Shown here one piece after another: positions 34,537-44,043 of a DNA stretch of 64,000 nt (positions are counted from its first letter, which is position 1; each line of letters opens with the position of its first letter). The DNA comes from Collybiopsis luxurians FD-317 M1 (lineage: Eukaryota > Basidiomycota > Agaricomycetes > Agaricales > Omphalotaceae), in the NCBI GenBank assembly GCA_000827265.1, contig KN834749.1, positions 485,500-549,499 on the forward strand, read 5' to 3'. The notes under the pieces were generated by a model, which had not been told where the DNA came from, did not search any database, and saw only the letters and a list, made by a program, of their open reading frames with translations. Position numbers and translations under genes: made by a program.

Positions 34537-35114
34537 TCAATCGCTGTCCCAGTCTTCATTCTTGGTCATCTTCCAACTGTCAAGAAATCCCATCCCCATG
34601 GCATTGCCCATTCCTTTAATGATTCCGCCAACTCCATAGAGCACGTTCCCAACAACAACCAATGTTGCACCAGCAATCGCAAACGGAGCAGTCAAAAGCG
34701 TCACTAATCCTTTCCCAACGTCTTTCGCAATATTTTCTTTCTCCCTGCGATTCGCTTTCGCAAACTTTCCAGCTTTCTCGTGATAATGTTGTTTCACCGA
34801 CGGATCTGAAGCTGCCTCGGCGACGCCATGCATAAGTTTCAGAATATTTGCTTCTTGTTCTTTCAGACGCTGGTTATTGAACCCACCCCTCCTCCTTCTC
34901 ATCGTTTTGTAGCTGGAAATAGCGCCATTGAGCTGTTCTACCAAATTTCTGAATTTCTCCTCCTGGTTTTCTTGGCCTACACCAGCCTATCAACGCAACT
35001 CTAGATTAACGTAGTTCTAGTAAGTATATGAGACCGCAAATTTACCTTGGAGTCCTTGCCTCCATCACCGTTAGTAGGTTGCGCCGAATCGTAAGCAGGA
35101 GGCGGACTGATCAT
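34537..35114 (-). CDS. unrecognised Gly-rich membrane protein, paralog A
   Basis: Two exons. The start at 35114 gives MISPPPAYDSAQPTNGDGGK, joined by a 69-nt intron to AGVGQENQEEKFRNLVEQLN. A helical region (KEQEANILKLMHGVAEAASD, VKQHYHEKAGKFAKANRREK) precedes a long hydrophobic Gly-rich stretch (DVGKGLVTLLTAPFAIAGAT then VGNVLYGVGGIIKGMGNAMG). Repeated small residues in this stretch look like glycine-zipper helix packing. About 169 residues. The layout and many residues match the protein at 39533-40452, so the two are paralogs. No function known to me; a membrane-active or pore-like role is possible but not shown. Confidence 0.75.
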
Positions 35115-35378
35115 TCTTAGGCGGGGGTTTAGCACCTGGGAGATTTCACTTCGATTCTTATAACTTATGGTTGTGGGCCATCAGGAATCCAAGAAGCTGT
35201 ATGTGCTGCGCAAATGCAGCTGTTCCTATTCAAACCATTTGTAATGCGCAGCTCTATCTGCCAACTAGCTCAAACCCTACCCTAGGCGGTGAAAGGTTGA
35301 ATGTATCGATGGTCTTCTGGCATTAGTCTGTGACTTCCTCCAGCAAAACCTCATCCAAAGTAGGTGGAGAACCACTTT

Positions 35379-36585
35379 TCAGTCGTAATCTTGTACAACT
35401 ATACCAGCGCCATCCTCGTTTAACCTTTCAAGCTCTTCTGCTTTGGCTACGACGGTACCTGCAATTGCAACGTCCTGAAGACCCACACCAACCGATTTGA
35501 AGATTGTCACAGGTCCGTCAAAACTAGGCATGGTGTTATTTGCCCCTCGATGAGGCGGTGACTCTCTCCAATCGGATTCTACATTCCCGCGCTTCTCAAG
35601 CACAAGTTTTCCAATTTCAACGACCTGATCCTGGAGCAATTTGGCCTCAAGAAGCTCTCCTGCTTCAGTAAAGCACGCTGCGACCGAATCAACTAGAAGG
35701 ATTGGAGAACATGTCCCAGTCCTGTTACTGGATGACGGGATAGCTCGCATGATCAGTTCTGTGTCGATCTCCTTCATTTGGGGGGTGTAGCTTCCAATGA
35801 GAATGATGTGTGTACCACAGCGTACCCACGCAGAGGGGAAGAGTGGGGAACGTGAAGCGGTTGCTGTGATAATGATAGATGCTTCCGAGACGGTCGCTCT
35901 CAATGCTTCTTGAGCCTCGTCGCTTCCATCCGGAGTTTGAACGTCGATCTGTACAGAAGGATGCTTTGCTCGGAGATGCGAAATGAGGTTCATAACTCGA
36001 CCATTGAGCGTCCTATTCACAACTGTACATGATTTGACTGACGAAAATGCTGCAAAAAAGATATCGAGATGCGCATTGATTTGTTGGCCTGCTCCAAAAG
36101 CGACAATATGCCTTGGCGATGTGAGTCCAACAAGAGTCGTGGACAGCAAGGATCCTGGAGTAGTGGGACAATCAATGGCAACGGTAGAAGAAGTTCCATT
36201 CATAATATGACAAACCTGCGGCATTCCTTAAAGCAGTCAAGCTTCTGGCATTGACTATTGCTTTGACCACTCCAGTTACGTTATCCAAAACTAAGGTACT
36301 CGCTGGCAAACCGCGGGTATCATCGGAAGACGAAGGCACCGAAACTACTTTGATGGCAGTGCAGTCGGGAAGCGCACCTCGGGCTGTCGTAGATATTCTG
36401 GCAGGCATGAATAGACCTGTATGATTTTCCATTGGAATTGAAATTCTGTGAGGAGTATTATGTTTGGGAAGAGAATCTGAAGAGATCAAAGCGAATACAT
36501 CCTCCATGATAGATTGGAGTAAATCTGGATCTAATTTTGAGGTGATATGATTTACATCTGCGCTGGTGAGCACCCGCAAAGACAT
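35379..36585 (-). CDS. ornithine cyclodeaminase / mu-crystallin family protein
   Basis: This NAD(P)-dependent family includes ornithine cyclodeaminase, ketimine reductases and mu-crystallin. The N-terminus (MSLRVLTSADVNHI) and LVLDNVTGVVKAIVNARSLT are the substrate-side domain. After one intron comes the Rossmann fold: PRHIVAFGAGQQINAHLDIF, CTVVNRTLNGRV, IIITATASRSPLFPSAWVRC, GTHIILIGSYTPQMKEID. The C-terminus has ILLVDSVAACFTEAGELLEA and TIFKSVGVGLQDVAIAGTVV. About 384 residues. An upstream in-frame ATG at 36603 exists, but MSLRVL fits the family better. No biosynthetic cluster surrounds it, so the substrate cannot be named. Its start is 25 bp from the next gene, which is divergent. Confidence 0.88.
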
Positions 36586-36610
36586 TGTAGTGTGGCTGTG
36601 CAATCACTTC

Positions 36611-37800
36611 ATGTCATCTCGCAAGCGAAAACATAATTCAACTTGGCGCAAAAAAGAATCCCATATTCATAATGAGGAACAGTCCATAGATCCTGCTTTG
36701 TTCGTCCTAGCACATGAAGCCAATATCACTCGCGGCCCTCGTGGCCACGTCGCTGCACTGTCCCTCGAAATTCGTAAAGTGGATGGCGAGATAGATGTTG
36801 GCAGTGGACTCATACCACTGAACAAGGACGTTTACACTCCTGGTGCTTTCCCTGAAGATGAAGATGTCAGCCAAAGTCCGGGCAATTCAAAAGACCAAGT
36901 TGAAGACATCTGGGTGGATAGGTATGCTTGTCTCCAGATCGAATGAAAATTGTCAAACAATCGCGCGTAACGAATCATCTTATGGACTCAATCCTTGAGA
37001 AATTAGGCATCCTTTTTCATTGCTTTTTTTCTGCATACTGCGGTCGATTTGCTAATGGCCCATTTCCTAGGTATGACGCAAGGCTCCTGCTTGATCCAGG
37101 TGCACTTTCGAGTCTGGCGACGAAAGATCAGCCACCTGCGGCTATTCCAAGTTCGCCTACAGGCTGGTCAGACCTTCCTTCCGACGCAGAAGACACTTTC
37201 TTCCTCACAGCAGAAGAAACGGAAGACTATCGTCGAGAAAAGCGGCGAAAACTGCTGGACCAGAATAGGGAAGAAAGGCTCAAGGGCCGGATGGAGGAAG
37301 ACGGCGAGGAAATGTGGGGTGAAAGCGATGAAGAAGTGCGTGGACTTTCTATGCTAACTCTCATATTCACTCTCAACTTGTTCTCTCAGCCTGAGGAGTC
37401 TCAGAAGGAAATCATGCGCCGCACGGCGAAGTCTTTGCTTTCGTCTCCCAACCCAGCCCAGCTAGAGATTCGGATCCTCGCAAATCACGGTGCAGACGCG
37501 CGTTTTGCGTTTTTACGTGGACGGTGGGGTCGTGCTTGGAAAACTATAAAAGCTCATGCGCGAGCGGACAAGTTGGAAGAAGATCAAAAGGTTGCTGCAA
37601 AGACGAATCCCGTCGGAATCGGACTTGTTGCGGATTACGGAGATAGCGACGAGAGTGGTGAGGGTGGCGAAGCCAATGAGAAGGACGAGGAAAGTGTGGG
37701 TACTTCTGAGCCTAGCAAAGCCAAGGTCGAGGTTGAGGCAGCTCGTCGTGAACGAGCAAGGGAGTGGATAGCCAATAGGAAATTGGCTGCGTCGACATAA
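36611..37800 (+). CDS. unrecognised highly charged, probably nuclear protein
   Basis: Starts MSSRKRKHNSTWRKK, a basic nuclear-signal-like run. Intron 1 splits an Arg codon (VDR to YDARLLLDPGAL). Intron 2 (57 nt, GTGCGTGG...CTCTCAG) is a multiple of three and can be read through. The best-ordered block is QLEIRILANHGADARFAFLR and GRWGRAWKTIKAHARADK, faintly like a SURP domain but not enough to call. The rest is acidic, Lys/Arg-rich and low-complexity. About 330 residues. The ATG lies 25 bp from the cyclodeaminase ATG on the opposite strand. It ends 123 bp before ORC2. Function unknown. Confidence 0.65.
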
Positions 37801-37923
37801 CGCTTGACAGAAAAGCATGGCTCTGCTAAATCTCGCTTTCGAATTGCTATGGTGTATTTAGTTGCAGAAAGAAAATATTTTATGTGAAATAAATCCCTGA
37901 AGCCTTTATCACGCAGATGCCAA

Positions 37924-39252
37924 ATGACCGTGAGGCTTTTCGCGTCTTCGACTCCTCGTTCTCTAACCACGATGTCAGACTCTGAATCTTCAGACTCCAG
38001 TGTATCCATTTCTGGTGATGAAAATACATCTGCCCTTCCCTCTCCCTTCAAACCACAGCAAAAACAGCGAGCAGTTGCAAAGAATCGCGAGATCATTGTC
38101 CAAACTGCCTTTGATGCTTATTTCACTCACATGTCCGCGCGAGCGCAAACTTCCACTAATGTCTTCTCATCACTCGTTCCTCCGCTGTCTGCTGAGGAGT
38201 ATACTGAAGCTTCTTCTTTCTTTGGAGCTCAGACTATCAAATCTGAGATTCTAACTTCGGAATCCTGTCGGGCTTCATTATTTCGAAGACTTTCCCTAGA
38301 ACTTCAAGAGGGTTTCAATATCATTTGCTACGGCTACGGCTCAAAGAGAAAATTATTAAACGATTTCGCCGTCGAATCATGTTCGAAAGCTGGACATGTT
38401 GTAGTGGCGAATGCGTTTCAGCTCAACTTTAGCTTGAAAGAGCTTCTCACCTGCATTGAAAAGGTTCCGGGAATTACTTCTCTTCCACTCACTGCCAGCA
38501 CCATTGAAAGCCAATCGCGGCGGATATCAGACTTTTTTGCGCGATCGTCCCAAAAACGACATCTCTACCTTATCATACATAACATCGACTCCTCTTCCTT
38601 GCGTACGCGGAAAGCACAGTCTTGCCTTTCCCTTATTGCTCTCAACCCCAAAATACACATCGTGGCCTCCGTAGATCACTTAACTTCTCCACTACTATGG
38701 CCGTCGACGGAACTTTCAGCTAGAAAAGACCAAGAGAGCACTGCGGGTTTGTCAGGGCAAGGCTTTGCCTGGCTTTGGCACGATATGACTACTCTTACAC
38801 CCTATGACTCTGAACTATCTCATGCTGATCGATCCACCATATTGGGGGCTTCAGGCGGAATGCGCAAACGGGACGCTGTTACCCAGAATGGAGTGTCCAT
38901 GGTTTCCGAAACTGCAGCACTCCACGTCCTAGCATCCGTCACAGTAAAAGCGAAGAAGCTGTTCGCGCTCATGGCAGAAAAGCAGCTCGATGCAATCGAG
39001 GCTTCGACAAATACAGGCCCGGCTGCCGACGACTTGCAACAATACGCAATAGGATACTCCACGCTTTATAATTTTGCTAGAGGAGATTTTATTGCTACGA
39101 ACGACACAGGCTTCCGCGCTCTTCTAGGAGAGTTTCGGGATCACGATCTGGTCGTAAGTTCACAGCATGGGTCGACTGCTGAAACTTTGTGGATTCCAAT
39201 GAGAAAAGAAAGGCTTGCAAAGGTTTTGAGTACATTGAAGGTGCCGGAATGA
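37924..39252 (+). CDS. ORC2: origin recognition complex subunit 2
   Basis: ORC2 is a core subunit of the complex that marks replication origins and loads MCM. A single exon of 442 codons. Family features are FFGAQTIKSEILTSESCRAS, the loop region LELQEGFNIICYGYGSKRKL, LYLIIHNIDSSSLRTRKAQS, LNPKIHIVASVDHLTSPLLW, FAWLWHDMTTLTPYDSEL, and the C-terminal winged helix (FRALLGEFRDHDLVVSSQHG, TLWIPMRKERLAKVLSTL). An in-frame ATG at 37972 (MSDSESSDSSVS) is an equally good start. The N-terminal disordered part is shorter than in many ORC2 proteins. No introns, unlike its neighbours. Confidence 0.94.
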   Translation: MTVRLFASSTPRSLTTMSDSESSDSSVSISGDENTSALPSPFKPQQKQRAVAKNREIIVQTAFDAYFTHMSARAQTSTNVFSSLVPPLSAEEYTEASSFFGAQTIKSEILTSESCRASLFRRLSLELQEGFNIICYGYGSKRKLLNDFAVESCSKAGHVVVANAFQLNFSLKELLTCIEKVPGITSLPLTASTIESQSRRISDFFARSSQKRHLYLIIHNIDSSSLRTRKAQSCLSLIALNPKIHIVASVDHLTSPLLWPSTELSARKDQESTAGLSGQGFAWLWHDMTTLTPYDSELSHADRSTILGASGGMRKRDAVTQNGVSMVSETAALHVLASVTVKAKKLFALMAEKQLDAIEASTNTGPAADDLQQYAIGYSTLYNFARGDFIATNDTGFRALLGEFRDHDLVVSSQHGSTAETLWIPMRKERLAKVLSTLKVPE

Positions 39253-39532
39253 AACTTGAAGCTTGAAGCTTGATGGTGCGGGAGTTTCGATGTCAGCTTC
39301 TGAGGTATGCTTTCCTTAGCTACTCGAGTATGTACATATTGCTTTCCTGGGACCTGACAATCTACGTCATATCCCGAAAACAGTCATTTTGAACTTAGCA
39401 CAATATTAGATAGCAGAGTCTGTGCTATGTCATACTTTACCGTATGCTCCGCATCTCATATTATCAGTGGCGCTTCCGCAGAGTGCTTATAACACCTTCT
39501 ATCACTCCATCCGCCCTCAAAACGAAGTTCAA

Positions 39533-40452
39533 ATGTCTTCAGCAACGACTAAACCAACCCAGACTGCAGCGGATACCGAAACGGCGAAATTATCCAATGG
39601 CCCCACTACTTCAACAGCTTCGACGAAATTCGATGTCCCTGTTCCCCCAGAGCATGACTTTGACGATGACCAAACAGTCGTAAGCACTGATGAGGTAAGA
39701 TACTGTCTTTTATGTACGACTGTACCTCAAAATTTGGCTCCAGGCTCCGGAAACAGAAAACAAATTTAGAGCAGCGGTGGAAAAGCTTCGGGATGCCATC
39801 GAAGGGTACAATACTGCAGTTGAACAGAAAGCTGACGAGAAAACGATCCAAAAGCACGAGCAAAACGTTGTTCAGGCTCTGAGGGAAACAGCGGACAGCT
39901 CCCCAAATCCAAAAGTCAAGGAGTACTATAAAGCAAAGGCTCTGGAATTTATGAAGGTCGGGGGAACAGCGAAGAAGGTTTTGACGAACGACATTATCAA
40001 AGGTGTCCTGTTCATTCTCGCGTCGCCAGTCGCTCTTCTGTCATCTGTAGTGGTATGTACTTTTGATAAGTGGAGATGAATGCTTTCTGACATTCAGTAG
40101 GTGTCGACCGGAGGGTTGGTTTACGGCTTGGTACGGGTTTGCGAAAAGTCTTCAAAGCTTCCTTACTGATACCTTGTAGGGATCGGTTGTTAAGGGTGTT
40201 GGGGACCTGATGAGTGGCATGACATTTTCCGGCACCGTCTTGGGCACGAAGGATGACAAGAAGGCTACAAAGAAGAATGCCGGGGTACAGAATGGAGAGG
40301 AGGAAGGGAAGAAGGACCAGGAGGAGAGAGAGAATGACTCGGAGACTCAGCAAAAAGACAGTGCAGAAGGAGAAGAAAGAAAAGAGGCAGAAGTCGAAGG
40401 TGACCAAGCAACAGAAAGCGGAGGCATTGAGCAAGCTAACAAAGCAAAATAA
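39533..40452 (+). CDS. unrecognised Gly-rich membrane protein, paralog B
   Basis: Starts MSSATTKPTQTAADTETAKL. After intron 1, KFRAAVEKLRDAIEGYNTAV corresponds to KFRNLVEQLNGAISSYKT of the gene at 34537-35114. Then VQALRETADSSPNPKVKEYY aligns with its LMHGVAEAASDPSVKQHY. The hydrophobic block DIIKGVLFILASPVALLSSV continues across two more introns to STGGLVYGL and GSVVKGVGDLMSGM. The C-terminus is a long acidic/basic low-complexity tail (KDDKKATKKNAG ... EQANKAK) absent from paralog A. About 245 residues. Splices were set by matching the paralog. Function unknown. Confidence 0.72.
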
Positions 40453-40576
40453 TTTCAGAACACTATATCAGTATCGTACTTCGTAAGCTTATTGTACTTG
40501 TAAACAAGTTGTGATTTCCGTTCAAGAAGGTTTTGAACAAACCTGGGTGGAAAAAAGAAACGAGTGCGAAACTTAT

Positions 40577-40658
40577 GACGAGAATGCGATTCGAACCCAC
40601 GCACGTATCTAATAGTAATACGCTAGTCTGGCGCCTTGGACCGCTCAGCCATCTCGCC
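40577..40658 (-). tRNA. class II tRNA-like gene (Leu/Ser type), anticodon arm irregular
   Basis: On the minus strand, GGCGAGA at the 5' end pairs with TCTCGTC at the 3' end (one G-T). The D arm GCTGAGCGGTCCAAGGC looks like tRNA-Leu, and the T arm has GGGTTCGAAT. Total 82 nt, with an extended variable region as in Leu or Ser tRNAs. The expected anticodon stem CCAGA finds no TCTGG partner, and the T stem has one mismatch. By position the anticodon would read AGC, which does not fit Leu or Ser. It may be a tRNA pseudogene or have a fold I cannot resolve. Confidence 0.55.
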
Positions 40659-40969
40659 AATGACGGCAGTAAATGTGTCTTCTCTCGCGCCACTCTCCAT
40701 TGTTCTCACCAGCGATTTTGACAAGGACCGTTCTGATTTTCGCAGGGGTGCGTACTCGGAGTCTCAATCGTACGGACAACCTGAGAGAGGATATCGGTGT
40801 GAGGAACAGTACTAGTATGGCGATGAGAACGCCAGGGAGCATTTCAGCGGAGGATATCATCATATTAGAGAATACGAGGAAACGTTTGGTCTAGCGCTGA
40901 GCGGCAGAATGCGGACTACTTGCGCGCTTGTAATCCATCAATTAGCGCCTTGGCTTGGCTTTTTCTCTC
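40659..40969. other. short intergenic interval before MED11
   Basis: No supported gene. A minus-strand ORF (40645-40863) with a hydrophobic start (MLPGVLIAILVLFLTP) overlaps the tRNA-like element and has no family resemblance. TAGCGCC at 40943-40949 lies 20 bp before the MED11 ATG. Confidence 0.45.
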
Positions 40970-41705
40970 ATGGAAATTTCAGATCAACCACCGACGCAGG
41001 TTCCGCGTCCTGATCTTTTAGACGTGGATCCTATATGGACCACCAGTAGAACAGCTCGTCAGATTCACGCTCTAGGTGAAGTCGAGAAAGTACGCTGCTC
41101 TACGCGTCAAATGATAAGCCACTCACAGAACCGCGCTAATCTACAGGACATAAGCCGTTTACTTTCGCTGGCTGCATCTTCAATCTCTCTCCTTACCTTA
41201 CCCCAGACTGATGATCCGAATGACAACTTACCCCAAGGAGAAGAAAGATCAGAACAGTTCGTATTGGAAGTTAGCGAGTACTTTGAGCGTCTGGATGTAC
41301 GTTGGTCAATGTTTGCTGAGACCAGTTGCTGAACTGGGTCTGCAGGCCATCCAAGTTGCTATACGTTCATCTCTAGCTCATATCCGGCATTCACGTATAG
41401 CTCCGTCAGCGATCAACGCGCCTCCGCTAGGATTTGTTCCTCCTTCGCTTGGCGTTTCCTTACCGCCAGAATCTGCTGTCGATTCAACTGCGAATCCGCA
41501 ATCGTCATCGTCCGAGATGCCAACAACTCGCGCAACGCGTGGTCTGCAGGAGGAAAGACTCGATAGAGATGCTTGGAAAGGTATACTGGATGCCCTTACG
41601 CGTTTGAAGCGTGCGATAGAAACGGAAGCAAACTCGGATACGCCTCCGGCTGAGAACGGAGCTATGGAGGAAGACACGGAGATGAAGGGAGATGAGAATG
41701 TTTGA
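40970..41705 (+). CDS. MED11: Mediator head subunit MED11
   Basis: MED11 is a small Mediator head subunit that links the complex to RNA polymerase II and TFIIH. Exon 1 starts MEISDQPPTQVPRPDLLDVD and ends RQIHALGEVEK. Exon 2 (after GTACGC...CTACAG) reads DISRLLSLAASSISLLTLPQ and QFVLEVSEYFERLD. Exon 3 reads AIQVAIRSSLAHIRHSRIAP. The LxxLxxVEKxI...LLxLAAxxI helix followed by the second helix before AIQxAIRSSLAHIR matches the family. The C-terminal part (EMPTTRATRGLQEERLDRDA, ALTRLKRAIETEANSD) is fungal-specific and acidic at the end. About 206 residues. Confidence 0.82.
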
Positions 41706-42934
41706 GGGTAGAAGGCAGGTATGTACGAGGTTAATCCGCCTGCTGGTCGGACAATGAATCAACGTCTCATTCTTTTTTTATATTCTATGAAGTTTCAGCG
41801 AAGCATTTCGAGTCTATTCATGGACATCATCGAAAGCGATTATCCTCCTTGAAACTTCATGCAACCTGCCTCGTCTTCAAGTCCTCCGATCAAATGACCT
41901 GGTCATGGAAAGAGATATACGTATGTTGGTCAAGCGTCATGTTGATGTTTGGGTTGAGAATCCGATTCATGAGAGTCGCACTTCAATTTAGTGGCTGCTA
42001 GACGGCCGTAGGTTTGGGTTCTAGATGGAACTCGGATGTCAGGTAGAAACCCATTGAACCTGAGGTGATAGAAGAACGCTTGATCCTTGCGGACTGAAAG
42101 AAGGTTTATTTGGTATTCTGGAATCCCTGTATATGTGTAAACAGTGCAGACCGCTTTAACCTTATAGCCATATGATGGGAAGAGTCTATTTATTTCTGTA
42201 CCAAGGTACATACGGTGGTTTTCAGAAAGCGAAGATGTTGCATGTCTGACCTCCTCGGAACTGGATAATGTCCATATTCCAACAGGCTGGCGCACTTAAA
42301 TGACATACCCTTTTCCCGACGGGCTCTTCTTGATGCTTTAATACTTCTTCGATGGCCTGCCTCATCATCGGTATTGAAGTGAATTACTGTCGAAATTTGG
42401 GTTATCGACGGTATTTTGCCCGCCGAGTATCGATGAGATTCTTGAGTAGCCTTCATACCCACAAAAACCTGTCAGGCAATCAGCTCGGGATTCCTTTTTC
42501 TTTCCGCCATGCTATCTGCTGCTGGTGTCATGGAAGTACATAGTCTCCATTTATCTTGAAACAAATAGTGTGTAAAGTACGTTGGCTCAAGTAAGAAAAC
42601 CACCGGTGATCATCTGTATCAAAGCGAGGGACTGATACACTTGAACGACGCGTGTATTACAGCGTACAGAATCCATGTGCACTACGCTACCCCTTGCCAG
42701 TGGTAGAGAACGGTTCCCTGAGCAGGAAAAAAAGATCGGATTCATGAAAGTTGAACGGATTCACAAACTTACCGTACTGCTCTCCTTTTGGACAATTTTT
42801 CGGTTTACAAGAGCTATTAGACATTTGTTTACCCGAGCCTGGTTGAGATCCGGTGGCTTGATCAAGTCAGAAACTTGAAAAGCAAAACTGAATGTGAGAC
42901 GGCTTTGGAGAGGAAAAGTATGGCTGGGTCAAAA
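41706..42934. other. interval without a recognised gene
   Basis: Several minus-strand open stretches occur (41930-42295, 42190-42462), with a possible GTATGT...CCAG intron between them, but the joined product matches nothing I know and lacks a convincing start. Treated as non-coding or a relic. Confidence 0.4.
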
Positions 42935-43808
42935 CTAACGCTTTACAGTTTGATTGGGGGCATCCCAGATGCCTTCTATCACGCTCTCCATGTTACGACG
43001 AAGATTCTGGAAAGAGATATTTAGATCGCGATGGACAAGGAAAGAGAGTAGGATATACCGGATCACTGCCTCGAAATTCGAGGGGTAAAAACGCAATGAT
43101 GCGTTCTACTTCCATCTGAGAAATGGTATGAGTGGATTCGTGCAAGAAGAAAAACCCATGTCCGTACCGCTCGTTCCTTCTTTTCTTTCGCAGACAACTT
43201 TGGTTTTTTGCCTTTGACGACTTTCTTTGTGGTCGTTATCGTTTTTGCAGGGGCAGGATTGGCAGTAAATGTAGCCTCTAGATCGATGGCAGTAGCGTGT
43301 GTCTGGTCATTTACACTTGCATCAGCGGCGGAAGCTTGGATTGCTGCTTTCGCCTTTGCTTGGAGCGCTTCCATCGCAGCAAGTGCATTTTGTTCTAAAA
43401 TATTGAATGACTAGATGTAATAAGACTTTCGAGTTATTAATACCTGCTCTACGTTTGGCTAGCATAAAAGATCCATCGTGAGGTGCCTTGATAGACCAAG
43501 GATAAGTGTGACCATCGCAACTTTTGTGTACATAGACCAACCTGGGGCCAGTCGACAGTTAGCGCATTCATATTCATGACATAAAGCCAGCTGGCAAAAG
43601 ACTCGTTGAAAGACGCGAGAGTTTCGCTCAGACGTTGGAGGCCGTCGACGTTTGTTAACAGAGTTTCGGTCTCATCGATAAATTCAGACATTGCAGGTTC
43701 AAGGAAACCAAGGCCATGGGGGGCGTCAGGATAGGCACCAGAGCGTGAAAGACGCAATAGGGAACCTTGAGAAACTCTGCGAAGGGGAGTTTTATGAGGA
43801 GTTTGCAT
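42935..43808 (-). CDS. DAM1: DASH complex subunit DAM1
   Basis: DAM1 is part of the DASH/Dam1 ring that couples kinetochores to microtubule ends. Starts MQTPHKTPLRRVSQGSLLRL. The family core is FLEPAMSEFIDETETLLTNV, LQRLSETLASFNESFASWLY and VMNMNALTVDWPQ, continuing to APHDGSFMLAKRRA after an intron. Further exons give EQNALAAMEALQAKAKAAIQ, a Lys-rich stretch (KKVVKGKKPKLSAKEKKERA), VERIIAFLPLEFRGSDP and NLRRNMESVIEGIWDAPNQT. The stop used is at 42935-42937; a GTAAAG just before it could be a donor for a further exon. About 215 residues. Confidence 0.86.
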
Positions 43809-43966
43809 TGAACAGTTGAAAGGACAAAGAGACCATTGATTAAATTGGGCGCTTATTTCGGGCCGGTAATGCCGGTTGAATGATTTCCTAATTGGGAACA
43901 ATAACTCGCTGAGCTTATTGACCTTTGCTCAATGGGACGTACAAGGACAAAAGAACAAGGACATCC

Positions 43967-43973
43967 TATATAA
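43967..43973 (+). promoter_or_regulatory. TATA box for the gene at 44044
   Basis: TATATAA lies 71 bp before ATG 44044, a usual distance for a fungal core promoter. The interval 43809-44043 is the head-to-head spacer with DAM1 and also contains GGGCGCTTA at 43847-43855. Confidence 0.5.
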
Positions 43974-44043
43974 CCAGTAAGCTTTTTACAGCCATGTTAG
44001 CTTGTCTACTCTTTCTCTTCTACTTCCACGATCTTCACGTATC

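Noticed and set aside
39255..39275. Short direct repeat TTGAAGC x3 after ORC2
   Set aside because: Only a few units; ordinary slippage in a 3' region.
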